A stretch of 64,000 bases of DNA from Rhodobacteraceae bacterium KLH11 (GTDB taxonomy: Bacteria; Pseudomonadota; Alphaproteobacteria; Rhodobacterales; Rhodobacteraceae), in the NCBI GenBank assembly GCA_000158135.1, contig DS999531.1, forward strand, positions 1,103,059 through 1,167,058, in the 5' to 3' direction. Position numbers and translations under genes: made by a program. Below, in pieces: positions 19,873-27,571 of the stretch. The notes beneath the pieces were generated by a model. It did no database searches. It saw only the letters and a program-made list of their open reading frames with translations, and was not told where the DNA came from. How positions within the stretch are numbered: the stretch's first letter is position 1; each line of letters begins with the position of its first letter.

Positions 19873-20277
19873 TTGAATTTAAACGATCCAATCATTGACC
19901 AAACCATAACCAAAAAGGCGTTGGCATCCTCAACGGCATTGTCAAACGTTAGACATGCAAGACTCAACGACAAACTAGAAGACTACTTGAATGTCGGACG
20001 GTACATGCACGCTGCTCGACCACACTTCAAATCCAAGAAGAAATACGGACAGTATATATCCAAAGAACTGCCAAGGACCAAAGAATGGGACGCGCCATTG
20101 CGTAGTAGCTGCTTATGGCTCTATAGAGCATTGAACGTCCCAGGCTCAGATGGCTATGGCGACCTCCTAGATGTGCTTGGTGTCAAAAGCCTTACCGAAC
20201 TTAAAACGGCCAACCCGACCAAGATCAAAGCATACTACTGTCCGTCGTCAGAGTTTTTGGAACCAGGAGCAGCGTAA
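19873..20277 (+). CDS. Small hypothetical protein, accessory
   Basis: 134 residues from a TTG at 19873 with AAAAGGAAG about 8 nt upstream; a TTG at 19840 also opens the frame but has no ribosome-binding site. The protein is basic, with many Lys and Tyr ('DYLNVGRYMHAARPHFKSKKKYGQYI'), and no signal peptide or membrane segment. The pattern of an N-terminal stretch plus 'GxYxxxARPHFKSKKxYGQ' loosely recalls DUF3102-type phage and plasmid proteins, but I do not recognise the family with confidence. It is more AT-rich than neighbours. The stop codon lies 2 nt before the IS3 inverted repeat. Function unknown; DNA binding to the upstream repeats is a guess. Confidence 0.55.
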   Translation: MNLNDPIIDQTITKKALASSTALSNVRHARLNDKLEDYLNVGRYMHAARPHFKSKKKYGQYISKELPRTKEWDAPLRSSCLWLYRALNVPGSDGYGDLLDVLGVKSLTELKTANPTKIKAYYCPSSEFLEPGAA

Positions 20278-20312
20278 ACTAAGAGAGTGTTTGGCTCATC
20301 TGGTCGGTTTGA

Positions 20313-21293
20313 TTATGCTGCGCGTTGGCTGTGATGCAAGCGTCGCGCTTCGAACGTCTTCTGTTTGATCCTTTTTCGTTGTTCCAGAATGGCTTGGTCA
20401 CGCCCAAAGTAGACGTCGGCGGGTGTGACGTTGCTCAGGCTCTCGTGGTAGCGCTGGTGATTGTAGTGATCGACGAAGGCTTCGATTTGGGCTTCGAGAT
20501 CGCCTGGTAGGAAGTAGTTTTCCAGCAAGATCCGGTTCTTCAAGGTTTGATGCCATCGTTCGATTTTACCTTGTGTCTGAGGGTGATATGGCGCACCGCG
20601 TGAGTGCCTCATGCCTTTGTCTCGCAGCCATTCAGCGAGGTCACCAGAGACATAGCTGGACCCATTATCGCTCAGCAGGCGCGGTTTGTGGACGACATGG
20701 ACCTGATCACAGCCAGATGCCTGCAAGGCCAAATTGAGGGTGTCTGTCACATCCTCAGCCCGCATGTTCGTGCAGAGCTTCCACGAGATGATGTAGCGGC
20801 TGTAATCGTCCAGGATCGTGCTGAGATAAAACCAGCCCCACCCCAGAACCTTGAGATAGGTAAAGTCGGTCTGCCAAAGCTGGTTGATGGCCGTTGTCTT
20901 ATGCTCGAACTCATTTGCGGCTTTCAGCACGATGAACGCAGGGCTGGTGATCAGGTCATGTGCCTTGAGCGTGCGATACACTGTGGATTCCGATACAAAG
21001 TACCGTTCTTGGTCTGTGAACGTCACCGCCAACTCGCGGGGTGACAGCTCTGTTTCCTTCAAGGCGAAGCTGACGACCTTGCGCTTCACCTCGTCAGGAA
21101 CGCGGTTCCAGACATGCTTTGGCTTGGGAGACCGATCCTCAAGGCCAGCCTCTCCGCGCTGCAGGTATCGGTCGTACCATCGGTAGAATGTGGTGCGAGG
21201 GATACCCAGTTTGGCCAATGTACGACGTGCTGACAGATGGCTTTCTTCAATCAACCGAATGATCTCCAACTTCTCAGATGCAGAGTATCTCAT
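20313..21293 (-). CDS. IS3-family transposase OrfB (DDE integrase core)
   Basis: 326 residues with an N-terminal HTH_21-like region and an integrase core. Catalytic residues visible are Asp in QTDFTY, Asp in LSDNGSSY and Glu in QGKIERWHQ. The terminal 'YHESLSNVTPADVYFGRD' is typical of the family. Its ATG at 21293 overlaps the orfA stop (ATGA) in the -1 frame, so it is probably made mainly as an OrfAB fusion through frameshifting. Confidence 0.93.
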   Translation of the reverse strand: MRYSASEKLEIIRLIEESHLSARRTLAKLGIPRTTFYRWYDRYLQRGEAGLEDRSPKPKHVWNRVPDEVKRKVVSFALKETELSPRELAVTFTDQERYFVSESTVYRTLKAHDLITSPAFIVLKAANEFEHKTTAINQLWQTDFTYLKVLGWGWFYLSTILDDYSRYIISWKLCTNMRAEDVTDTLNLALQASGCDQVHVVHKPRLLSDNGSSYVSGDLAEWLRDKGMRHSRGAPYHPQTQGKIERWHQTLKNRILLENYFLPGDLEAQIEAFVDHYNHQRYHESLSNVTPADVYFGRDQAILEQRKRIKQKTFEARRLHHSQRAA

Positions 21294-21655
21294 TCGTGGT
21301 CGTCCCCATTGCCGGTCATGCTTTTTTTGAGCAAGCGCAGTTCGAGAGTTTGTTCCGCAACAACCTCTTTCAGATCGCGAGCTTCGCGCCGCAGGTCCTT
21401 GACCTCGTCGGTTGTCGCTGCACGTGCTGTGTCACCGGCAAGCCGCTTCTTCCCGGCTTCCATGAAGTCCTTCGACCATTTGTAGTAAACACCTTGGGAA
21501 ATCCCCTCACGGCGGCACAGCTCTGCAATGCTGTCTTCTCCGCGAAGGCCATCCAGAACGATCCGGATCTTCTCTTCGGCTGAGTACTGTTTGCGTGTCG
21601 CCCGCTTGATGTCTTTGACGATCTTCTCGCCGGGGCTCTTACTTGTCTTTCTCAT
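21290..21655 (-). CDS. IS3-family transposase OrfA (helix-turn-helix)
   Basis: 121 residues from ATG 21655, which has GAGGAG 7 nt upstream; the frame remains open further upstream. It carries a transposase_8 helix-turn-helix ('YSAEEKIRIVLDGLRGEDSI...REGISQGVYYKWSKDFME') that binds the IS ends, followed by a leucine-zipper-like coiled coil (KDLRREARDLKEVVAEQTLEL) used for multimerisation. It ends 3 nt inside orfB. Confidence 0.92.
   Translation of the reverse strand: MRKTSKSPGEKIVKDIKRATRKQYSAEEKIRIVLDGLRGEDSIAELCRREGISQGVYYKWSKDFMEAGKKRLAGDTARAATTDEVKDLRREARDLKEVVAEQTLELRLLKKSMTGNGDDHE
21321..21328 (-). other. A7G slippery sequence for programmed -1 frameshift
   Basis: On the coding strand CTC-AAA-AAA-AGC near the end of orfA reads AAAAAAAG. 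orfB is in the -1 frame relative to orfA and its upstream frame is open across this point, so slippage would give the OrfAB transposase usual for IS3 elements. Confidence 0.65.
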
Positions 21656-21742
21656 CGTCCACTCCTCAGTGGTTACGATGAGCCAAGAACACTCTCTTAT
21701 CAAATACCGCTATTTGGACCCAAAGGCGCTGACGTCAGACAA

Positions 21743-21773
21743 TCTGAACCAATTCTTCGTCATGTGTCACCTA
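21743..21773 (+). repeat. Imperfect 31-bp direct repeat, copy 2
   Basis: Matches 19616-19646 at 28 of 31 bases. It is followed at once by a further partial unit, ATGTGTCACC (21774-21783). It lies between the IS element and tRNA-Arg, about 70 bp from the tRNA 3' end. Confidence 0.75.
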
Positions 21774-21840
21774 ATGTGTCACCATTCGAAGCGCAAGAGC
21801 AATCTAAGGTATGGAAAATACATACTTTTTTAGAGAAGTC

Positions 21841-21917
21841 TGGCGACCCCGGCAGGATTCGAACCTGCAACCTGCCCCTTAGGAGGGGGCTGCTCTATCC
21901 AGTTGAGCCACGGGGCC
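21841..21917 (-). tRNA. tRNA-Arg (anticodon CCU)
   Basis: 77 nt with CCA encoded. The acceptor stem GGCCCCG pairs with CGGGGUC (one G-U). The D arm has GGAUAGAGC. The anticodon stem CCCCC is followed by loop CUCCUAA, giving anticodon CCU, and the T arm has GGUUCGAAUCC. Arg-CCU genes are common integration targets for genomic islands, which fits the accessory patch on its 3' side, but no second copy of the tRNA 3' end was seen in the window. Confidence 0.96.
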
Positions 21918-22016
21918 ATTTGATGTTTTCTGTAGCGGGCTTTTATCGGGTTGTCATGAGTTTTGCGGAACAGTTGAACAATTTGCCCGGTTCACGCTAC
22001 CATCTGTGAAACAACA

Positions 22017-23057
22017 ATGCAGGTACCTCCGGTGACAACAGAAACAAAACGCCCACTTACCCTTCGTGATGTCTCTGAAGCGTCCGGTGTATCGGAAATG
22101 ACGGTCAGCCGGGTATTGCGCAATCGCGGTGACGTATCCGATGCAACCCGGACCCGCGTTCTGGCCGCCGCGAAAGAGCTGGGATATGTGCCCAACAAGA
22201 TCGCGGGTGCTCTGGCGTCGAGCCGGGTCAATCTGGTGGCCGTGATTATCCCTTCGCTGTCGAACATGGTCTTCCCCGAGGTCATGACTGGCATCAATCA
22301 GGTGCTGGAAGACACGGAATTGCAGCCCGTTGTCGGTGTCACCGATTATCTGCCCGAGAAAGAAGAGAAGGTGCTGTACGAGATGCTCTCGTGGCGGCCT
22401 TCAGGGGTGATCATCGCCGGGTTGGAACATACCGACGCGGCCCGGGCCATGCTGGATTCAGCGGGTATCCCGGTGGTCGAAATCATGGATACCGACGGCA
22501 AGCCCGTGGATGCGATGGTGGGGATTTCTCATCGCCGGGCCGGGCGCGAGATGGCCCAGGCCATTCTGAAAGCGGGCTATGAACATATCGGGTTCATGGG
22601 CACCAAAATGCCACTGGATCACCGTGCGCGGAAGCGGTTCGAAGGTTTTACAGAGGTGCTGGGCAAACACGGGATCGAGATTGAGGATCGCGAGTTCTAC
22701 TCGGGTGGTTCCGCACTCGCCAAAGGGCGCGAGATGACGCAGGCGATGCTGGAACGCTCGCCCGGGTTGGATTTTCTGTATTATTCCAACGACATGATTG
22801 GTGCCGGTGGGCTGCTCTACCTGCTGGATCAGGGCATTGATATCCCCGGTCAGATCGGGCTGGCGGGTTTTAACAATGTCGAGCTGTTGCAGGGCCTGCC
22901 ACGCAAACTGGCAACGATGGATGCCTGCCGGACCGAGATCGGGCGTACTGCTGCCGAAATCATCGCCGCGCAGCTCGCCAATCCAGAGGCCGAGGTGGAA
23001 ACCCGTGTCACGCTGACCCCCAAGATCAACTTTGGCGATACGCTAAAGCGGCGTTAG
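22017..23057 (+). CDS. LacI-family transcriptional regulator (GntR-like)
   Basis: 346 residues. The N-terminal LacI helix-turn-helix with hinge (about 16-70: TLRDVSEASGVSEMTVSRVL, GYVPNKIAGALAS) precedes a periplasmic-binding-protein-like sensor domain (about 75-335: NLVAVIIPSLSNMVFPEVM, FYYSNDMIGAGGLLYLLDQG-type region). It is closest in pattern to gluconate-type repressors. ATG 22017 is used; GTG 22032 with an upstream AGGT is an alternative. The only downstream partner is the glycosylase-like gene 6 nt away, so the regulated sugar genes are not adjacent and the effector cannot be named. Confidence 0.9.
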   Translation: MQVPPVTTETKRPLTLRDVSEASGVSEMTVSRVLRNRGDVSDATRTRVLAAAKELGYVPNKIAGALASSRVNLVAVIIPSLSNMVFPEVMTGINQVLEDTELQPVVGVTDYLPEKEEKVLYEMLSWRPSGVIIAGLEHTDAARAMLDSAGIPVVEIMDTDGKPVDAMVGISHRRAGREMAQAILKAGYEHIGFMGTKMPLDHRARKRFEGFTEVLGKHGIEIEDREFYSGGSALAKGREMTQAMLERSPGLDFLYYSNDMIGAGGLLYLLDQGIDIPGQIGLAGFNNVELLQGLPRKLATMDACRTEIGRTAAEIIAAQLANPEAEVETRVTLTPKINFGDTLKRR

Positions 23058-23063
23058 GGCCTC

Positions 23064-24278
23064 ATGGCTCTGCAACGATTGGACAATCGCGCCGCGCGGG
23101 CCTTGTTCATGGATCACCACGCGTTGCTGGAACAACCCATGGGCGGCTCCAGGGGCTCTGACCTGCTGCAGTTGATTCACCGTCTGGGCTTTGTGCAACT
23201 CGACAGTATCAATACAGTCGCGCGGGCCCATGACATGATCCTCTATGCCCGCAGGCCCAGCTATCGTGCGCCTCATCTCAAGCGGTTATATGAGCGCGAT
23301 CGGGCGCTCTTTGAGCATTGGACCCATGACGCGGCCGTGCTTCCGATGGATTTCTATCGCCACTGGCATCTGCGCTTCCTGCGCGATGCGGACATGCTGA
23401 AAGCCCGCTGGAAGAACTGGCGGCGCGACGGGTTCGAACAGAAATTCGACACCGTGCTGCAGCACATTCGCGACCACGGCCCGGTGGGCTCTTCCGATGT
23501 GGGCAAGGATGAGAAAAAGGGATCCGGCGGCTGGTGGGACTGGCATCCCTCAAAAACGGCGCTGGAATATCTCTGGCGATCCGGTGCGCTGACCGTTGTG
23601 GGGCGCGACGGGTTTCAAAAGCGCTATGACCTGACCGAGCGCGTGATCGAGGCACAGCTTTGCCCCGGAAACATGCAGTGCGACGCAGACGAAACTGTAG
23701 ACTGGCTGTGCAACGCCGCGCTCGACCGGCTGGGGTTTGCCACCTCGGGAGAGTTGGCCGCCTTTTGGGATACGGTCACCACAACTGAGGCGAGAGCGTG
23801 GTGCGAACAGGCTCTGATACAAGGAAATATCGAAGAAATAGTCATCGAATACAGGAATGGGAAAGAACGTAAGGTCTTTGCCCGCCCCGGCATCGGTGAC
23901 AAAGCGGCAGCGCTGCCTGCCGCCCCCGGTCGGATCAGGGTTCTCAGCCCCTTTGATCCGATGCTGCGCGACCGTAACCGGGCTGAGCGGCTGTTCGGTT
24001 TTCACTATCGTATCGAGGTTTTCGTCCCGGAGCCCAAACGCATCTACGGATATTACGTCTTCCCCCTGCTGGAAGGGGACCGGCTGATCGGGCGTATCGA
24101 CATGAAGGCACAGCGTGACCGAGATCTGTTGCATATCCGGGCCGTCTGGCCTGAACGGGCGATCCGTTGGTCAGCTGCCCGCACACGACGCTTGCAGGCT
24201 GAGCTTGACCGGGTGCGACGGTTTGCCGGTCTTGCGGATATCGAGTTTTCGCAGAATTGGCTGAAAGACCCTAAATAG
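23064..24278 (+). CDS. YcaQ/AlkZ-family winged-helix DNA glycosylase (HTH_42)
   Basis: 404 residues, the usual length. This family has tandem winged helices and removes alkylated bases, including interstrand crosslinks, from DNA. The catalytic motif visible is Q45-L46-D47 (GFVQLDSINTVARAHD), the Q-phi-D form typical of YcaQ rather than the Q-phi-Q of AlkZ. Other conserved blocks are GSGGWWDWHPSKTALEYLWRSG and LSPFDPMLRDRNRAERLFGF. It starts 6 nt after the LacI-type gene and is probably co-transcribed with it. It converges with hpaR; both stop codons sit in a short TAGAGC/GCTCTA stem. Confidence 0.88.
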   Translation: MALQRLDNRAARALFMDHHALLEQPMGGSRGSDLLQLIHRLGFVQLDSINTVARAHDMILYARRPSYRAPHLKRLYERDRALFEHWTHDAAVLPMDFYRHWHLRFLRDADMLKARWKNWRRDGFEQKFDTVLQHIRDHGPVGSSDVGKDEKKGSGGWWDWHPSKTALEYLWRSGALTVVGRDGFQKRYDLTERVIEAQLCPGNMQCDADETVDWLCNAALDRLGFATSGELAAFWDTVTTTEARAWCEQALIQGNIEEIVIEYRNGKERKVFARPGIGDKAAALPAAPGRIRVLSPFDPMLRDRNRAERLFGFHYRIEVFVPEPKRIYGYYVFPLLEGDRLIGRIDMKAQRDRDLLHIRAVWPERAIRWSAARTRRLQAELDRVRRFAGLADIEFSQNWLKDPK

Positions 24279-24292
24279 AGCCTTTTTGCGCT

Positions 24293-24727
24293 CTAAGCCT
24301 CCAGATCGTGAAGCTCACCCAAAAGATCCAACAGCATATCATGTTTGTCTGGGCCCAGCGCGGCGCGTGTGTTCTCGGACAACTGCATGATTTCCGTGAG
24401 ATTGGCGTGGATGACCTGCAGGCCATCTTCACCGATCTCGACAATCTGGCGGCGCCTGTCATTCATGTCCCGCTGCCGGAAGATCAGCTTTTTGTCTTCC
24501 AGCTTTTTCAGGATCCGCGTCAGGCTGGGAAGCAGCAGACAAGCGCGCTCTGCAATCTGGGTGGGTTCTTGCGGGCCCTCTTCCTGAAGAACCCGCAGCA
24601 CGCGCCATTGCTGTTCAGTCACACCTGCGTCAGCCAGAACACCGCGGATCGGGCCCATGACCCGTTCCCGCGCGCGCAACAAGGCAATCGGCAGCGAACG
24701 GGACGTCAGTGGCAGGTTTTTCGACAT
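24293..24727 (-). CDS. hpaR: MarR-family regulator, HpaR-like
   Basis: 144 residues from ATG 24727; the frame is open further upstream, but the family starts at SLPIALLRARE. The winged helix has GVTEQQWRVLRVLQEEG, a recognition region LLLPSLTRILKKLEDKKLI and the wing DMNDRRRQIVEI. This matches the homoprotocatechuate-operon repressor subfamily, which senses aromatic acids. Here no hpa catabolic genes are adjacent; instead it is divergent from an aromatic amino acid decarboxylase, which it may control through the dyad at 24730-24748 just upstream of its own start. Confidence 0.82.
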   Translation of the reverse strand: MSKNLPLTSRSLPIALLRARERVMGPIRGVLADAGVTEQQWRVLRVLQEEGPQEPTQIAERACLLLPSLTRILKKLEDKKLIFRQRDMNDRRRQIVEIGEDGLQVIHANLTEIMQLSENTRAALGPDKHDMLLDLLGELHDLEA

Positions 24728-24729
24728 AG

Positions 24730-24748
24730 GGAATTTTCGCGCAATTCC
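24730..24748. promoter_or_regulatory. Candidate MarR-type operator (dyad)
   Basis: GGAATT, 7 nt, AATTCC: a perfect 6-bp dyad just 3 nt upstream of the hpaR start codon, in the divergent region shared with the decarboxylase gene. Position and symmetry suit an autoregulatory site. No footprint or conservation data are available here. Confidence 0.4.
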
Positions 24749-24881
24749 AGTGATTTCGCAATAGAGCGTTGGTATTGGTTGTTTCTTCCGCCCCATCTCT
24801 TGCCTACGGTGAAGGTAGATTTGCACGTTCAGTCAGCCGCCATCTGATATCGGCGCCAGGTATGGCCACAAGGAGACAGGG

Positions 24882-26291
24882 ATGAAATGGAACGAGTTCT
24901 CGGACTGGGGCAAAAAGGTCGCGGACTGGGCGCAGGATTATCATCTGACCGTCCGGGACAGGCCTGTTCGCGCCCAAACCGAACCCGGAGAAGTACTGAA
25001 CGCCCTGCCCGCGCATCCTCCCGAACAGGGCGAAGCGCTTGAAGACGTTTTTCGCGACTTCGAACAGATCGTGATGCCCGGCATCACCCATTGGCAGCAC
25101 CCCCGGTTCTTTGCCTATTTCAACGCAAACGCCTCGGCCCCGTCGGTTCTGGCCGAATTTCTGACCAGCGCCATCGCACCGCAATGCATGCTGTGGCAGA
25201 CCTCTCCTGCCGCGACTGAAATGGAAACGCGGATGATGGGCTGGTTGCGCACAGCGCTGGACTTGCCCGAAAACTTCGCCGGGGTCATTCAGGATTCCGC
25301 CTCGTCCGCGACACTGGCTGCAGTGCTGACCATGCGCGAGAAAGCGATGAACTGGCAGGGCAACAGCCAGGGTTTGTTCGCGCAGAAACCCCTGCGCATC
25401 TATTGTTCGGCCGAGGTGCATACCTCGATCGATCGCGCCATCTGGGTTGCGGGTATCGGACAGGATAATCTGGTGCGCATCCCGGTGCACGGTGACTGGC
25501 GCGGGATGGATCCTGACGCGCTTGAAATCGCAATTCAGGCTGATTTAGAATCTGGTTTACAGCCAACCGGTGTTATTCTGTGCGTAGGTGGAACCAGCGT
25601 CGGGGCCACCGATCCGGTTGATCGCTGTTTGAAGGTCGCTCAAAAATATGGCCTTTATTCTCATGTAGATGCAGCCTGGGCGGGATCGGCGATGATCTGC
25701 CCCGAATACCGTCATTACTGGGCCGGGATAGAGCAGGCAGACAGCATCGTGTTCAACCCGCATAAATGGCTGGGCGTTCAGTTCGACTGCTGCGCACATT
25801 TCCTGAAAACCCCTGATGATCTGGTCCGCACGCTTGCGATCAGCCCCGAGTTTCTGAAAACCCACGGGAAAGACGGGATCATCAACTATTCTGAATGGTC
25901 GGTCCCGCTGGGCCGTCGGTTTCGGGCGTTGAAGCTGTGGTTTGTCATTCGCACCTACGGGCTGGAAGGATTACGCCAGCGGCTGCGCAATCACATCAAC
26001 TGGTCTGTCGCTTTACATGACAGGTTGGCGGCCGAGCCGGATTTTCGGATCGTCACACCTCCGATGTGGTCCCTGTGGTCGTTCCGCTATGAACCCGAAG
26101 GTGCGGATGATCTGGATGATCTGAACCTTCGGCTGGTCAATGCGATCAACGATGACGGGCGGATTTACCTGACCCAGACCCGGGTAGACGGCGATTTGGC
26201 AATTCGCTTTCAGGCCGGTCAATTCGAAACCACCGAAGCAGACGTGATGATGGCCTATGATGTCATCACCGAGGTTGCGCGCGGGCTTTAA
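24882..26291 (+). CDS. PLP-dependent aromatic L-amino acid decarboxylase-like protein
   Basis: 469 residues, group II (fold I) pyridoxal-phosphate decarboxylase. Visible: HPRFFAYFNANASAPSVLAEFL near the N terminus, the SASSATLAAVL phosphate-binding stretch, HVDAAWAGSA with the cofactor-contacting Asp, and the Schiff-base lysine K295 in FNPHKWLGVQFDC. It should decarboxylate tyrosine, DOPA, tryptophan, phenylalanine or a related amino acid to the amine plus CO2; substrate cannot be told from sequence alone. A gap of 155 nt separates it from the divergent HpaR-like gene. Its stop overlaps the DUF3095 gene's stop within GGGCTT-T-AAGCCC. Confidence 0.88.
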   Translation: MKWNEFSDWGKKVADWAQDYHLTVRDRPVRAQTEPGEVLNALPAHPPEQGEALEDVFRDFEQIVMPGITHWQHPRFFAYFNANASAPSVLAEFLTSAIAPQCMLWQTSPAATEMETRMMGWLRTALDLPENFAGVIQDSASSATLAAVLTMREKAMNWQGNSQGLFAQKPLRIYCSAEVHTSIDRAIWVAGIGQDNLVRIPVHGDWRGMDPDALEIAIQADLESGLQPTGVILCVGGTSVGATDPVDRCLKVAQKYGLYSHVDAAWAGSAMICPEYRHYWAGIEQADSIVFNPHKWLGVQFDCCAHFLKTPDDLVRTLAISPEFLKTHGKDGIINYSEWSVPLGRRFRALKLWFVIRTYGLEGLRQRLRNHINWSVALHDRLAAEPDFRIVTPPMWSLWSFRYEPEGADDLDDLNLRLVNAINDDGRIYLTQTRVDGDLAIRFQAGQFETTEADVMMAYDVITEVARGL

Positions 26292-27426
26292 GCCCTCATC
26301 GTGGCTGCCGCCTGCGCATAACCGCCCGAGGCACCGTCGACAAAATGCACATGGTCATCGCGTGTGGCCGAGGGGACAAAACAGGTCATCATCGCCTCTT
26401 GCTGAACATGCAAACCATATCGGATTTTACCCATTGCCCGGGCTTCATCCAGCAATTGGATGATCTGGTCCAACGTGGCCGTGTCACAATCCAGCGTCAT
26501 TTTCAGCCCATCATCGAACTTGCGGAAATCCGCGTTGCGGCTGACCATCTGTTTGTAATGGGTTGGCTCGAATTGCCCCAGACGCATGCCGGTTTTGAAC
26601 AGCACTGCGATCAACATATTTCCGATCATCAGGCGTATTTTCTGCGCCAGCAGATTGCGCCCGGCACGCGAGACATGGGCATCAATCTCGACCCCGGGCG
26701 GTGGAAAGCTCATCGGTGGCCCGTTGGGTGGAACCGGGTGCCCGGCGCGCTCCAACCCTTCGGCCGCTGACAGAACGGATTGGGCCAGTGCTGCAAAATC
26801 CGCCTCATCAGAGTCTGATTTGGGTTGAATCACCAATGATACAATCTGCCCGTGCCGAGCCTTGCTGTTGGACCAGCGACAGGACAAACCGGTCAGATCG
26901 GGCTGGGCGTCCGGCCCGGCCGGTTGAATGATGAGATGTCCGGATTTCATCTGCCCCTCGGCCCAGCCAGACCACCGCCCGAGAACATCGCGTAATCAAC
27001 GCCCGTGGATGGTGCATAACGGGCAACACGCAGATCGCGGCCTGCGGCGCGAATGTCGGCCACTGAAACCAGCGCCGCACGCAAAGTCATGCGACTCAGC
27101 TCGGCCCAGCTTTGCAACGCGGCAAGCGTTTCCCGCGCGGTGCCAGCCTCTTCACCCGGCACAGCGAACGCAGCACCATCGCCGCCAAAGACATATGGAA
27201 ATACCCGCCCGCCCAGCGCGTTGATCGCGCCGGAAATCACCGCAGCGCCAACCATGTTGACGGTCTTGTAGCGGCCGCGCGCAATCTCTCCGGTCGAGTC
27301 GACGATATCGGCGACCCCCAGAACCCATGTATCTGGCAAAGGTGTGAACTGCGCGGGATCGCTGAGGTTCAGGAAACTGTCTGAAATGGGAACCGAGTCA
27401 TAAAACACAGAGTCTGAGGATGCCAT
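26288..27426 (-). pseudogene. DUF3095 (adenylate-cyclase-like) gene split by a 1-nt frameshift
   Basis: Two frames together give one DUF3095 protein of about 379 residues. The first frame (27426-26947) has GVADIVDSTGEIARGRYKTVN and FGGDGAAFAVP, a class III cyclase-like fold with the Asp-rich nucleotide site, and ends in an aberrant tail 'GGGLAGPRGR'. The second frame (to 26288) resumes as 'WAEGQMKSGHLIIQPAG' and continues to HFVDGASGGYAQAAAT. Adding one C at about 26966-26967 would restore GGGLAWAEGQM. Either the gene is inactivated or the sequence has an error here. The biochemical role of DUF3095 is not established; nucleotide binding or cyclase activity is inferred. Confidence 0.82.
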
Positions 27427-27571
27427 GACGCTCTCTGAAAATCCTGAAGCTGCTATGATGATAGCCTGATTTTGAACGATGTCTGCCCTTGTCGATAGAC
27501 CTCGTATGCTTGTGCAGGCCTGCGCGACGTGTCAAGCATCGCGCCAGGGCAGCCGGACAAAGGAACAACAG

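Larger units (their letters stand above)
20280..21699 (-). mobile_element. IS3-family insertion sequence, apparently intact
   Basis: About 1,420 bp. The ends carry an imperfect inverted repeat: TAAGAGAGTGTTTGGCTCAT at 20280 on the plus strand, and the complement of TAAGAGAGTGTTCTTGGCTC ending at 21699 (a 2-nt difference in the middle). It contains overlapping orfA and orfB with a -1 slippery site between them. I could not find a matching 3-5-bp target duplication at either possible boundary. Confidence 0.85.

Noticed and set aside
21841..21917. tRNA 3' end as attachment site for the accessory patch
   Set aside because: I found no second copy of the tRNA 3' sequence within the patch; the direct repeats are distinct from it.
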